Source: Paeniglutamicibacter psychrophenolicus
GTDB taxonomy: Bacteria; Actinomycetota; Actinomycetes; Actinomycetales; Micrococcaceae
NCBI RefSeq assembly: GCF_030812255.1
Contig: NZ_JAUSSH010000005.1
Span: 124,001 to 188,000, forward strand
DNA length: 64,000 nucleotides
Direction: 5' to 3'
Made by a program: the position numbers and the translations under genes. Positions 52,419 through 61,127 of the stretch are shown here, one piece after another (position 1 is the stretch's first letter; each line of letters begins with the position of its first letter). The notes beneath the pieces are model-generated. The model did no database searches, had not been told where the DNA came from, and was given only the letters and a program-made list of their open reading frames with translations.

Positions 52419-54977
52419 ATGCCAGGAATGAACCTCACCCGCGAAGAAGCCCGCATCCGCGCGGAACTGATCCACGTGCACTCCTACGACGTCGAGTTGG
52501 ACCTCACCGCCTCCGACACCGTCTTCTCCTCGCGCACCACGGTGCGCTTTTCCGCCTCCGCGGGTTCCTCCACCTTCATCGACGCGGTCACCTCGGCCGT
52601 GCGCTCGGTGAACCTCAACGGCGTGGAGCTGGACCCCGCCGCGGTGTCCGACGGCGTGCGCATCGCCCTGGAGGACCTTGCGGAAGAAAACACCCTGGTC
52701 ATCGACGCCGACGCGCTGTACATGAACACCGGCGAGGGACTGCACCGCTTCGTGGACCCGGTCGACAACGAGGTCTACCTCTACTCGCAGTTCGAGGTGC
52801 CCGACTCCCGCCGCATGTTCGCGGTCTTCGAACAGCCCGACCTGAAGGCGACCTTCGCCTTCACGATCACCGCCCCGGAGCACTGGGACGTCATCTCCAA
52901 CGCCACCACCCCGGAACCGGTACCCGCCCACCGGGGCGCCAAGACGTGGGCCTTCGCCCCGACCGCGCGCATCTCCTCCTACATCACCGCACTGATCGCC
53001 GGCCCCTACCGGTCCGTGCGCTCGGAGCTGACCAGCAGCGACGGACGGGTCATCCCGCTGGGCGTCTTCGCCCGCGCCTCGCTCATGGAGCACCTGGACG
53101 CCCAGAACATCTTCACCCTCACCCGCCAGGGCTTCGAGTTCTTCGAGGAACAGTTCGGCACCCCGTACCCGTTCGAGAAGTACGACCAGCTCTTCGTGCC
53201 CGAGTTCAACGCCGGCGCCATGGAGAACGCCGGCGCGGTGACGTTCCTGGAGTCCTACGTCTTCCGCTCCCGGCCCACCGATGCCATGGTCGAGCGCCGC
53301 GCCATCACGATCCTGCACGAGCTGGCCCACATGTGGTTCGGCGACCTGGTCACCATGCGCTGGTGGAACGACTTGTGGCTCAACGAGTCCTTCGCCGAGT
53401 TCATGTCCACGCTCGCGGCCGCACAGAACACGCAATTCACCTCCTCGTGGACCACCTTCAACATCCTGGAGAAGAACTGGGCCTACCGCCAGGACCAGCT
53501 GCCCTCCACGCACCCGATCGTCGCCGAGATCCGCGACCTCGAGGACGTGCTGGTGAACTTCGACGGCATCACCTACGCCAAGGGCGCCTCCGTGCTGCGC
53601 CAGCTGGTCGCCTGGGTCGGCCAGGAGCAGTTCATGGCCGGGGTGCGGGAGTACTTCGCCAAGCACGCCTGGAAAAACACCGAGCTGCCGGACTTGATGC
53701 GCGAGCTGGAGGCCGCTTCCGGACGCGACCTGGGGCAGTGGTCGAAGCTCTGGCTGGAAACCGCCGGGGTCAACACGCTGCGCGCGCACATCGACACCGA
53801 CGATGCGGGCACCATCACCGGCTTCGACATCGAGCAGACCGCGGTTGCCGAGCACCCGGTGATCCGCCCGCACCGTCTCGCCGTGGGCTTCTACGACCTG
53901 GACGAATCCGGTGCACTGGTGCGGGTGCACCGCGAGGAACTCGACGTCGCGGGCCCCTCCACCCCGGTGCCCGCGCTGGTGGGACGCCGGCGCCCCGCGC
54001 TGGTGCTGGTCAACGACGACGACCTGGCCTACACGAAGATCCGCCTGGATCCGGCCTCGCTGGACACCGCGACCGAGCACCTGAAGGACTTCGCCGACTC
54101 GCTGCCCCGCACCCTGGTGTGGTCCGCGGCCTGGGATGCGGTGCGCGACGCCGAGACCGGTGCCCGCAACTACATCGAGCTGGTGCTCAAGAACATCGGG
54201 CACGAATCCGACTCCACCGTGATCATGGTGCTGCTGCGCCAGCTGAACACCGCCCTGGACTTCTACGTGGCCCGCGAACACGCCCCGGCCGCCCGGCTGG
54301 CGGCCGCGGAGAAGCTCTGGGAGCTGGCCCGGGAGGCCAAGGCCGGATCGGATGCGCAACTGCAGTTCACCGGCGCCTTCGCCAACCTGGCACACACCGA
54401 CTCCCAGCTCGACGCCGTCGCCGCCCTGCTCTCGGGCGACGGCGCGCTCGAGGGGCTGGCGGTGGACGCGGACCTGCGCTGGGACCTGGTGGTCTCGCTG
54501 GCCGCCGGGGGCCGCGCCGACGTGCCGGCCATCGAGGCCGAGCTGGCGCTCGATGCCACCTCCACCGGGCAGCTGGCCGCCCACACGGCGCGTGCCGCGA
54601 TTCCCACGCACGCGGCCAAGCGGGCCGCCTGGGATGCGGTCATCGCCGGGAAGTTGTCCAACCTGGAACAGCGCGCGGCCATCGCCGGGTTCAACCGCGT
54701 GCACGACGCGTCGCTGATCTCCGCCTACACGGACGAGTACTTCGACTCCGCCCGGCTCGTGTGGGAGTCCAAGAGCTACGAGATCGCCCAGCAGATCGTC
54801 ACCGGGTTCTACCCGGCAGCGCAGACCAGCGCGTCCACGCTGGCCGCGACCGATGCGTTCCTGGCCGGGCTGGGCGAGGATTCCCCGGCGCTGCACCGGC
54901 TGGTCATCGAGTCCCGCGAATCGGTGGTCCGCGCCCTGGCCGCGCAGGCGGCCGACGTGCGCGTGTCCGGCGCCTAG
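52419..54977 (+). CDS. pepN: Aminopeptidase N
   Basis: This M1-family zinc metallopeptidase removes N-terminal residues from peptides. The 852-residue product has the exopeptidase motif GAMEN at 266-270 and the zinc site HELAH at 300-304 with the third ligand E323 in NES. A long C-terminal ERAP1-like helical domain completes it. No signal peptide is present, so it is cytoplasmic. ATG at 52419 follows the AT-poor leader that begins near a GAGAATGGGCA element (52280). It ends at a good hairpin terminator. Confidence 0.96.
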   Translation: MPGMNLTREEARIRAELIHVHSYDVELDLTASDTVFSSRTTVRFSASAGSSTFIDAVTSAVRSVNLNGVELDPAAVSDGVRIALEDLAEENTLVIDADALYMNTGEGLHRFVDPVDNEVYLYSQFEVPDSRRMFAVFEQPDLKATFAFTITAPEHWDVISNATTPEPVPAHRGAKTWAFAPTARISSYITALIAGPYRSVRSELTSSDGRVIPLGVFARASLMEHLDAQNIFTLTRQGFEFFEEQFGTPYPFEKYDQLFVPEFNAGAMENAGAVTFLESYVFRSRPTDAMVERRAITILHELAHMWFGDLVTMRWWNDLWLNESFAEFMSTLAAAQNTQFTSSWTTFNILEKNWAYRQDQLPSTHPIVAEIRDLEDVLVNFDGITYAKGASVLRQLVAWVGQEQFMAGVREYFAKHAWKNTELPDLMRELEAASGRDLGQWSKLWLETAGVNTLRAHIDTDDAGTITGFDIEQTAVAEHPVIRPHRLAVGFYDLDESGALVRVHREELDVAGPSTPVPALVGRRRPALVLVNDDDLAYTKIRLDPASLDTATEHLKDFADSLPRTLVWSAAWDAVRDAETGARNYIELVLKNIGHESDSTVIMVLLRQLNTALDFYVAREHAPAARLAAAEKLWELAREAKAGSDAQLQFTGAFANLAHTDSQLDAVAALLSGDGALEGLAVDADLRWDLVVSLAAGGRADVPAIEAELALDATSTGQLAAHTARAAIPTHAAKRAAWDAVIAGKLSNLEQRAAIAGFNRVHDASLISAYTDEYFDSARLVWESKSYEIAQQIVTGFYPAAQTSASTLAATDAFLAGLGEDSPALHRLVIESRESVVRALAAQAADVRVSGA

Positions 54978-54998
54978 CCGGACCGCCTGCGGAAAAGG

Positions 54999-55026
54999 GG
55001 TGGTGCCGGCGTGCGCCGGCACCACC
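54999..55026 (+). terminator. Terminator of pepN
   Basis: The perfect 12-bp arms GGTGGTGCCGGC/GCCGGCACCACC (54999-55010 and 55015-55026) enclose a 4-nt loop, 21 nt after the stop codon. The AAAA before it would give a U-run only on the opposite strand. Confidence 0.75.
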
Positions 55027-55046
55027 GGTTGGGCGAGAATGGTTGC

Positions 55047-55520
55047 ATGAACCTGGCACTGCACGAATATCGCGTTGACATCTCCTGGACCGGCAACCGC
55101 GGCGAAGGAACCTCCGGCTACCGCAGCTACGGACGCGACCACGTGATCCGCGCCGCCGGCCTGCCCGACCTCCCGGGCACCGCCGACCCGACGTTCCACG
55201 GGGACAAGGACCGCTGGAACCCCGAGCAGCTGCTGCTGGCCGCGCTGTCCCAGTGCCACATGCTCTCCTACCTGCACGTGGCGGTCCGGCACGGGCTGGT
55301 CGTCACCGGGTACACCGATGCCGCCTCCGGGGTGCTGCGGCTGAACCGCGACGGCAGCGGGGAATTCCTCGAGGCGAACCTTGCCCCGCGCGTGGGGCTG
55401 GCCGACGAATCCCAGCGGGAGCTGGCCGATTCCCTGCACTCGGCGGCCAACGCCGTGTGCTTCATCGCCCGCAGCGTGAACTTCCCGGTGCACCACGCCC
55501 CGGTGGCCCCGGGCGCCTGA
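55047..55520 (+). CDS. OsmC family peroxiredoxin-like protein
   Basis: This OsmC/Ohr-fold protein of 157 residues has the two conserved cysteines C70 (LSQCHML) and C138 (AVCFIARSV), which reduce organic peroxides in the family. The DKDRWNPEQLLLAALSQC motif identifies the OsmC-like branch. No ribosome site is visible. A GAGAAT hexamer (55035-55040) ends 6 nt before the ATG, so a leaderless message from its own promoter is likely. It is followed after 3 nt by the AlkD-like gene, suggesting a stress-defence pair. Confidence 0.92.
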   Translation: MNLALHEYRVDISWTGNRGEGTSGYRSYGRDHVIRAAGLPDLPGTADPTFHGDKDRWNPEQLLLAALSQCHMLSYLHVAVRHGLVVTGYTDAASGVLRLNRDGSGEFLEANLAPRVGLADESQRELADSLHSAANAVCFIARSVNFPVHHAPVAPGA

Positions 55521-55523
55521 ACC

Positions 55524-56216
55524 GTGGACACCGGCACCCCGGCGGTTCACCGGCTGACCGCGATGCTGCTGCCGCTGGCCGATGCCGGCCGGGCAGCGAG
55601 CGCGCAGGCCTACATGAAGACCACGCAGCCGTTCCTGGGCGTTCCGGTCCCCGTGCTCCGGCGCACCACCCGCGAGCTGGTCCGCCTGCTCGGCGCCGCG
55701 AGCGCGCCGGAGCGGCTGGAGCTGGCCACCGGGATCTGGTCGCAGGCCACGCACCGCGAACACTGGTACGCCGCCCAGGAAATCTGTGCGGCAGCCGCCT
55801 GCCGCGGGGACCTGGCATTCCTGCCGCTTTATGAGCGCATGATCCTCGAGGGCGCCTGGTGGGACATCGTCGATGGCTGCTCCCGGCCCCTGGGGCAACT
55901 GCTGCTCGCCCACCCGGAACCGCTGGCCGCGCAGATACGCCGCTGGAGCACGGATGCGAACATGTGGAAGCGGCGCCAGTCGATGATCTGCCAACTGCAC
56001 CTGCATGCGGACACCGACACCGTGCTGCTCGACGAGGCGCTGCGCGCCAACCTGGGCGACCGGGAGTTCTTCATCCGCAAGGCCATGGGCTGGGCGCTGC
56101 GGCAATACGCGAGGACCGACCCCGGGTGGGTGCGTGACTGGGTGCGGGCGCACCGGGAGAACATGAGCCCGCTGGCGGTGCGCGAGGCGCTCAAGCACCT
56201 GGGCCAGGCGGTGTAG
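55524..56216 (+). CDS. DNA alkylation repair protein (AlkD-like)
   Basis: This HEAT-like-repeat DNA glycosylase of 230 residues has the family motif MKTTQPFLGVPVPVLRR near residue 30 and the repeat segments WYAAQEI, WWDIVDGCSRPLG, NMWKRRQSMI and FIRKAMGWALRQYAR. These supply the aromatic and aspartate residues that recognise alkylated bases. The start is GTG at 55524, 3 nt after the osmC-like stop, so translation is probably coupled. AlkD enzymes remove N3- and N7-alkylpurines. Confidence 0.92.
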   Translation: MDTGTPAVHRLTAMLLPLADAGRAASAQAYMKTTQPFLGVPVPVLRRTTRELVRLLGAASAPERLELATGIWSQATHREHWYAAQEICAAAACRGDLAFLPLYERMILEGAWWDIVDGCSRPLGQLLLAHPEPLAAQIRRWSTDANMWKRRQSMICQLHLHADTDTVLLDEALRANLGDREFFIRKAMGWALRQYARTDPGWVRDWVRAHRENMSPLAVREALKHLGQAV

Positions 56217-56343
56217 TAGGTCCCCTCGACAGGGGCCGGCGTCTCACGCCCTGCGCGAAAGCCGTGCGGCCCTCGCTGAGCCCGCGGGATAATGGGCACA
56301 AAGGGTCCCGGGCCGCAGCCGGGAACTGAAAGGACACCGAACC

Positions 56344-56922
56344 GTGAACGAGAACCGCCCCGCCCCAGAGTCCGCCCCCGAGCCGGCACTGCTGCCGGTG
56401 CCCACCCGCTTCGGCGAGGGCATCGGGCAATTGCGCCCCTTCGGCGAGGAACCGGGCCAATTGCGCCCGGTCGGTGCCTCGCTGGGCAACGCCCTGCCCG
56501 AGGGCAAGCTCTCCCCCAACGACGACCACGACCCGGCCGCCTACGAGGGCACCTTCTACGCGCAGGTCGGCGGGCGGGAGACCTTCGCCAGGCTGGCCGA
56601 GGCCTTCTACGACTCGGTCGGGCAGGACCTGGAATTCCGCGCCATGTACCCGGAAACGGACCTGCGTCCTGCCACCATGCGCCTGCAGCTGTTCCTGGAG
56701 CAGTACTGGGGCGGGCCAAAGACCTACTCCGAGCGCCGCGGGCACCCGCGCCTGCGCATGCGCCACGTCCCGTACACGATCAATTCGCACAACCGCGATA
56801 CCTGGCTCAAGCACATGCGCATTGCCGTGGACTCGCTGGAGCTGCCGCCGCTGCAGGAGGCAACCCTTTGGGACTACTTCGACCGGGCCGCCCACTCGCT
56901 GATGAACGCGCCCGACCAGTAA
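56344..56922 (+). CDS. glbO: Truncated hemoglobin, group II (GlbO) with N-terminal extension
   Basis: This heme protein of 192 residues is of the GlbO type, thought to help oxygen or NO handling at the membrane. By comparison with mycobacterial GlbO the ligands are: B10 Tyr89, CD1 Tyr102, proximal F8 His141 (LRMRH) and G8 Trp154. QYWGGPKTYSERRGHPRLR is nearly invariant in the family. The core starts near residue 68. The first ~65 residues are an extra Pro/Gly-rich segment with the near-duplicate GQLRPFGEEPGQLRPVG. GTG at 56344 has AGGA 9 nt upstream, and a GATAAT -10-like hexamer is at 56288-56293. Confidence 0.94.
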   Translation: MNENRPAPESAPEPALLPVPTRFGEGIGQLRPFGEEPGQLRPVGASLGNALPEGKLSPNDDHDPAAYEGTFYAQVGGRETFARLAEAFYDSVGQDLEFRAMYPETDLRPATMRLQLFLEQYWGGPKTYSERRGHPRLRMRHVPYTINSHNRDTWLKHMRIAVDSLELPPLQEATLWDYFDRAAHSLMNAPDQ

Positions 56923-56958
56923 TCGCGCCGGGCAGGCGGGTCCGCGGGATCCGGGCGG

Positions 56959-57618
56959 CTAGCCCAGGATGCCGCCTTGGCGTGCCACCACGTGGCCTCC
57001 GGTGCTGCCCAGCCGCAGCCAGGCGCCGGAGGAAAACAGCGTGGAGCTCTCCCCCTCGCGCAGGAACCCCAGTGCGTGGGCGCCGAAGGCCATGGCCAGC
57101 GGCATCGCCGCTTCCACCCCTTCGACGGGCGAGGACCAGATCCTGGCTCGGACGGTCTTGAGCACCGGGCGCCCGGCGTTTTCGGGCAGGGCCTGGGCCA
57201 CCACGCCCATCCCGCGCACCGCCTCGGCCACCAGGGTGTCGTCGGACAGCGTCGCCACCGCGTCCCAGCCGCCGCGCGGGACCTGCTGGCCCGCCCACGA
57301 CGCGTTGACCTCAGCCGGGGGAACCGAAAGTTCCAGGGACCCGGTCCCCATCCGGGCCAGCCGCTCGGTCAGCGCCGAGAGCGCATAGACGCCCTGCGCC
57401 TTGGCCGGGACCGAGAGCCGCACGGCGCGCATCCCCAGCACCGTGGGAACCGAATCGCCCAGGAATTCCGGGTAGAGCACCGGGACATACAGGGCCAGGG
57501 CGTTGCCGGCCGCCTGCATCATCACCGAGCCGTCCTCGATCGAACGCGCGCGGGAAAGGAACGTGGCCAGGTCCGCAACGGTTTCCTGGTCCTCGAGTAC
57601 TACGAATTCACTTGCCAT
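56959..57618 (-). CDS. Conserved-looking hypothetical protein
   Basis: I do not recognise this 219-residue protein. It is soluble, rich in Ala, Val and Leu, without signal peptide or cysteines. It begins EFVVLEDQETVADLATFLSRA and ends with ARQGGILG. Regular alternation of short hydrophobic strands and acidic loops suggests a globular alpha/beta fold. ATG at 57618 is chosen because the frame upstream becomes low complexity. It is divergent from the thioesterase gene. Codon use matches the neighbours, supporting a real gene. Confidence 0.72.
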   Translation of the reverse strand: MASEFVVLEDQETVADLATFLSRARSIEDGSVMMQAAGNALALYVPVLYPEFLGDSVPTVLGMRAVRLSVPAKAQGVYALSALTERLARMGTGSLELSVPPAEVNASWAGQQVPRGGWDAVATLSDDTLVAEAVRGMGVVAQALPENAGRPVLKTVRARIWSSPVEGVEAAMPLAMAFGAHALGFLREGESSTLFSSGAWLRLGSTGGHVVARQGGILG

Positions 57619-57783
57619 GCCTTCATACTTCCATGTCCGGTGCGTGTCGGCCCATTGCCGCAGTCCCGCGGAGACACACGACACCGCCGCGCGGGGAGGC
57701 GGCGGGTGCGAATACGGCGAACGGAACACCGGGGCGATAGTGTCTTACCAGATCCATTTTTCTCCCCTCCAAGGAGCAGACAC

Positions 57784-58671
57784 GTGAGTACCCAAGACAC
57801 CACGACCCCGAAGCTGATCGAGCTGCTGGACCTCTCCGGCGACCCCGAGGCCCGCACCGACGAGGACATCTTCGTCGGCCACACCCCGCCGCAGGCCAGG
57901 AACCGCGTCTTTGGCGGCCAGGTGCTCGGCCAGGCGGTGATGGCCGCCTCCAAGACCATTGCGGAGGAGCGCCCGATCCATTCGATGCACGGCTACTTCC
58001 TGCGCGCCGGGGACGCCAGCCTGCCGATCACCTTCGGGGTGCAGCGGCTGCGCGACGGGCGCTCGTTTTCCGCCCGGCGGGTGCACGCCTACCAGAACGG
58101 CGTGCCGATCCTCTCGATGATCGCTTCGTTCCAGGCGCACTCCGAGGGCCTTGACCACCAGGACGCCATGCCCGAGGGCATCCCGGATCCCGAGTCGCTG
58201 CCCACCACCGCCGAGCTGATTGGCGACCTGGACCACCCGGTGGCCAAGGAGTACGCGTTCGACAGGCCCTTCGACATCCGCTACATCAGCGAGCCGCTCT
58301 TCCTCAAGGGCCCGGCCAACCGTCCGGCAACCAACGCGGTGTGGATGAAGACCAACTCCGCCATGCCCGAAGACGACGCCATGCACCGTGCCGCGCTGGC
58401 CTATGCCAGCGACTACACGCTGCTGGAGCCGGTGCTGCGCCGCCACGGGTTGACCTGGATCACCCCCGGCATGTCCGTGGCCAGCCTGGACCACGCGATG
58501 TGGTGGCACCGACCGTTCCGCGTCGATGAGTGGCTGCTCTACGTCCAGGAGTCCCCCAGCGCCTCCGGTGCGCGGGGGCTGGCCACCGGGCGGATCTTCA
58601 ACCGCGCAGGAGAACTGGTGGCCACCGTCGCCCAGGAAGGCATGATCCGCCTGCCCCAGGACGAAGACTAG
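57784..58671 (+). CDS. tesB: Acyl-CoA thioesterase II
   Basis: This enzyme hydrolyses acyl-CoA to free fatty acid and CoA. The 295-residue double hot-dog protein has RNRVFGGQVLGQAVMAA, the central region MHGYFLRAGDASLPI and RDGRSFSARRV, and the C-terminal SLDHAMWWHRPFRVDEW containing the conserved catalytic aspartate. The start is GTG at 57784 with AAGGAG 8 nt upstream. It is a single-gene unit ending at a shared bidirectional terminator. Confidence 0.94.
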   Translation: MSTQDTTTPKLIELLDLSGDPEARTDEDIFVGHTPPQARNRVFGGQVLGQAVMAASKTIAEERPIHSMHGYFLRAGDASLPITFGVQRLRDGRSFSARRVHAYQNGVPILSMIASFQAHSEGLDHQDAMPEGIPDPESLPTTAELIGDLDHPVAKEYAFDRPFDIRYISEPLFLKGPANRPATNAVWMKTNSAMPEDDAMHRAALAYASDYTLLEPVLRRHGLTWITPGMSVASLDHAMWWHRPFRVDEWLLYVQESPSASGARGLATGRIFNRAGELVATVAQEGMIRLPQDED

Positions 58672-58712
58672 CCCCGGGGGGCGGCCCCGGACACTGCCGG
58701 CCAAAAACAACG

Positions 58713-58758
58713 AAGGCCCGGATCCCGCCAGAAGAAATTCCGGCGGGATCCGGGCCTT
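58713..58758. terminator. Bidirectional terminator between tesB and ettA
   Basis: The perfect 17-bp arms (58713-58729 and 58742-58758) enclose a 12-nt loop, between two converging genes. A TTT follows on the plus strand, and an AAAAACAA run at 58703-58710 gives U on the minus strand. Confidence 0.88.
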
Positions 58759-58800
58759 TGTCGTGGACCGAACCGAAGCGCCCCAAAGGCGCGTCGGCTG

Positions 58801-60483
58801 CTAGTCGCGGGTCAGGCGGCGGTGGGTGACGCGGTGCGGCTTGGCAGCCTCCGGGCCCATGCGCTCGACCTTGTTGGCCTCGTAGGAATCGAAGTTGCCC
58901 TCGAACCAGTACCAGCTCGACGGATCCTCATCGGTGCCCTCGTAGGCCAGGATGTGGGTGGCCACGCGGTCCAGGAACCAGCGGTCGTGCGATACGACCA
59001 CGGCGCAACCCGGGAATTCGAGCAGAGCGTTTTCCAGCGACGAGAGGGTTTCAACGTCGAGGTCGTTGGTCGGTTCGTCAAGGAGCAGCAAGTTGCCGCC
59101 CTGCTTGAGGGTCAGCGCCAGGTTCAGGCGGTTGCGCTCACCACCGGAGAGCACACCTGCCTTCTTCTGCTGGTCCGGGCCCTTGAAGCCGAATGCCGAG
59201 ACGTAGGCGCGCGTGGGAACCTCGACCTGGCCGACGTACATGTAGTCGTTCCCCTCGGAAACAACTTCCCACAGGGACTTCTCCGGGTCGATGCCGCCGC
59301 GGTTCTGGTCGACGTAAGAGATCTTGACCGAGTCGCCGATCTTCAGCTCGCCGCCGTCGATCGGCTCCATGCCGACGATGGTCTTGAACAAGGTCGACTT
59401 GCCCACGCCGTTGGGGCCGATGACACCGACGATGCCGTTGCGCGGCAGGGTGAAGGACAGGTTGTCGATCAACACGCGGTCGCCGTAGCCCTTCTTCAGG
59501 TCCTTGGCCTCAATGACCAGGGAGCCAAGTCGCGGCCCTGCCGGGATCTGGATTTCCTCGAAGTCCAGCTTGCGGGTGCGCTCGGCCTCCGACGCCATTT
59601 CCTCGTACCGGGCCAGACGCGCCTTCGACTTGGTCTGGCGGCCCTTGGCGTTGGAACGAACCCATTCGAGTTCTTCGCTCAGGCGCTTGGCAAGCTTCTG
59701 GTCCTTCTTGCCCTGGACCTCGAGACGCTCGCGCTTCTTCTCCAGGTACGTGGAGTAGTTGCCCTCGTACGGGATCAGGCGCCCGCGGTCGACCTCGGCA
59801 ATCCACTGGGCCACGTGGTCCAGGAAGTACCTATCGTGGGTCACGGCAAGGACGGCACCGTGGTATGCCTGCAGGTGCTGTTCGAGCCATGACACGGACT
59901 CGGCGTCCAAGTGGTTGGTGGGCTCGTCGAGGAGCAGCAGGTCAGGCTTCTGCAGGAGCAGCTTGCACAACGCCACGCGGCGGCGTTCGCCACCGGAAAG
60001 GTGGGACACCGGCGAGTCCCCCGGCGGGCACTGCAGGGCATCCATGGCCTGTTCCAGCTGGGAGTCGATATCCCACGCGTCGGCCGTGTCGATGGCTTCC
60101 TGCAGGTGTCCCATTTCCTCGAGCAGCGTGTCGAAGTCCGCGCCGTCCTGGGCCATCTCCTCGGAGATCTCGTTGAATCGGGTGATCTTTTCATAGATCT
60201 CCCCGACGCCTTCCTGGACGTTGCCCAGAACGGTCTTTTCTTCGTTCAGCGGCGGTTCCTGCAACAGGATTCCAACGCTGTATCCCGGGCTGAGGCGTGC
60301 CTCGCCGTTGGAGGGTATGTCCAACCCCGCCATGATCTTCAGGATCGTGGACTTGCCGGCACCGTTCGGTCCAACCACGCCAATTTTTGCACCTGGATAG
60401 AACGACATGCTGACATCGTCGAGAATGACTTTGTCGCCAACGGCCTTGCGAGCCTTGGTCATCGTGTAAATGAATTCCGCCAT
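58801..60483 (-). CDS. ettA: Energy-dependent translational throttle protein EttA (ABC-F)
   Basis: This ABC-F ATPase binds the ribosomal E site and links translation to ATP/ADP level. The 560-residue product has two ABC domains: Walker A GPNGAGKST at 38-46 with LSGGERRRV, and a second GPNGVGKST with LSGGERNRL. A charged linker carrying the arm KKRERLEVQGKKDQ lies between. It starts AEFIYTMTKARK as in EttA and has the family's usual length. No membrane domain is present or expected. ATG at 60483 is preferred over a GTG two codons upstream. Confidence 0.96.
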   Translation of the reverse strand: MAEFIYTMTKARKAVGDKVILDDVSMSFYPGAKIGVVGPNGAGKSTILKIMAGLDIPSNGEARLSPGYSVGILLQEPPLNEEKTVLGNVQEGVGEIYEKITRFNEISEEMAQDGADFDTLLEEMGHLQEAIDTADAWDIDSQLEQAMDALQCPPGDSPVSHLSGGERRRVALCKLLLQKPDLLLLDEPTNHLDAESVSWLEQHLQAYHGAVLAVTHDRYFLDHVAQWIAEVDRGRLIPYEGNYSTYLEKKRERLEVQGKKDQKLAKRLSEELEWVRSNAKGRQTKSKARLARYEEMASEAERTRKLDFEEIQIPAGPRLGSLVIEAKDLKKGYGDRVLIDNLSFTLPRNGIVGVIGPNGVGKSTLFKTIVGMEPIDGGELKIGDSVKISYVDQNRGGIDPEKSLWEVVSEGNDYMYVGQVEVPTRAYVSAFGFKGPDQQKKAGVLSGGERNRLNLALTLKQGGNLLLLDEPTNDLDVETLSSLENALLEFPGCAVVVSHDRWFLDRVATHILAYEGTDEDPSSWYWFEGNFDSYEANKVERMGPEAAKPHRVTHRRLTRD

Positions 60484-60567
60484 GCCCACAAGGCTAGTGC
60501 CTTGGACGGACTTCCTCACAATTTCAGCGGCCGGATTCCCCCAAGCAGGCATGTTCCTGCACACATT

Positions 60568-60600
60568 GGGCGGCCACGGCATCCGATGCCGTGGCCGCCC
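60568..60600 (-). terminator. Terminator hairpin of ssb
   Basis: The perfect 15-bp GC-rich arms (60568-60582 and 60586-60600) enclose a 3-nt loop, 32 nt after the ssb stop. No U-run follows. Confidence 0.75.
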
Positions 60601-60632
60601 ACACATTCCCTGCCAGTTTGCTGCCCGGGCCC

Positions 60633-61127
60633 TCAGGCCGCCTCGGTGTCGGTCACGGACTCGGCGTCCGGCCAGCCGGTCACCGGGAACCCGTCGTTGG
60701 ACTCCTCGCGCCCGTGGACCGACTCGCCGGCACGGGTGCGTCGCGCACCGTTGTCCTCGCCCCCGGCACCCCGGATCCGCTCGAAGCGGCTGACCCCGAA
60801 ACGGACGTCGTGGCCCAGCGCCATGGCCTCGATGTCCACGCTGAAGCCGCGGGCCCCGTCCTTCCGGTCGTACTCGCGGACCTGCATCTTGCCGTAGACC
60901 ACCACGTGGTCGCCCATGTGGATGCTGGCAAGCAGGTTGGTGGCCATGGCCCTGAAGCAGGAGACGGTGTACCAGTTGCTGTGGACGTCCGCCCACTGTC
61001 CCGTGTCGGGATCCTGCCGCCGTTCGTTGCTGACCAGGCGGAATTTTGCGATGACCGTGCCGCTGCTTTCCCCGCTCTGGCGGGGTTCGGTTCCCACCAC
61101 ACCGCGCAACGTAATGTGGTCCGTCAT
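60633..61127 (-). CDS. ssb: Single-stranded DNA-binding protein (second-copy type)
   Basis: This OB-fold SSB of 164 residues has ITLRGVVGTEPR, KFRLVSNER, WYTVSCFRAMATNLLASI and GDHVVVYGKMQVREY. The C-terminal tail ends ...SVTDTEAA and lacks the acidic DDDIPF-like tip through which housekeeping SSB recruits partners. It is therefore probably a paralogue rather than the main SSB, which usually lies between rpsF and rplI. ATG at 61127 has GGAG 8 nt upstream and overlaps the CPBP protease stop by 4 nt (ATGA), so the pair is translationally coupled. Confidence 0.9.
   Translation of the reverse strand: MTDHITLRGVVGTEPRQSGESSGTVIAKFRLVSNERRQDPDTGQWADVHSNWYTVSCFRAMATNLLASIHMGDHVVVYGKMQVREYDRKDGARGFSVDIEAMALGHDVRFGVSRFERIRGAGGEDNGARRTRAGESVHGREESNDGFPVTGWPDAESVTDTEAA

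Noticed and set aside
51540-56198. A 1552-codon open frame on the minus strand across pepN and its neighbours
   Set aside because: It runs antisense through four genes with clear catalytic motifs. Its translation is His/Gly/Val/Arg-rich low complexity with no recognisable domain.
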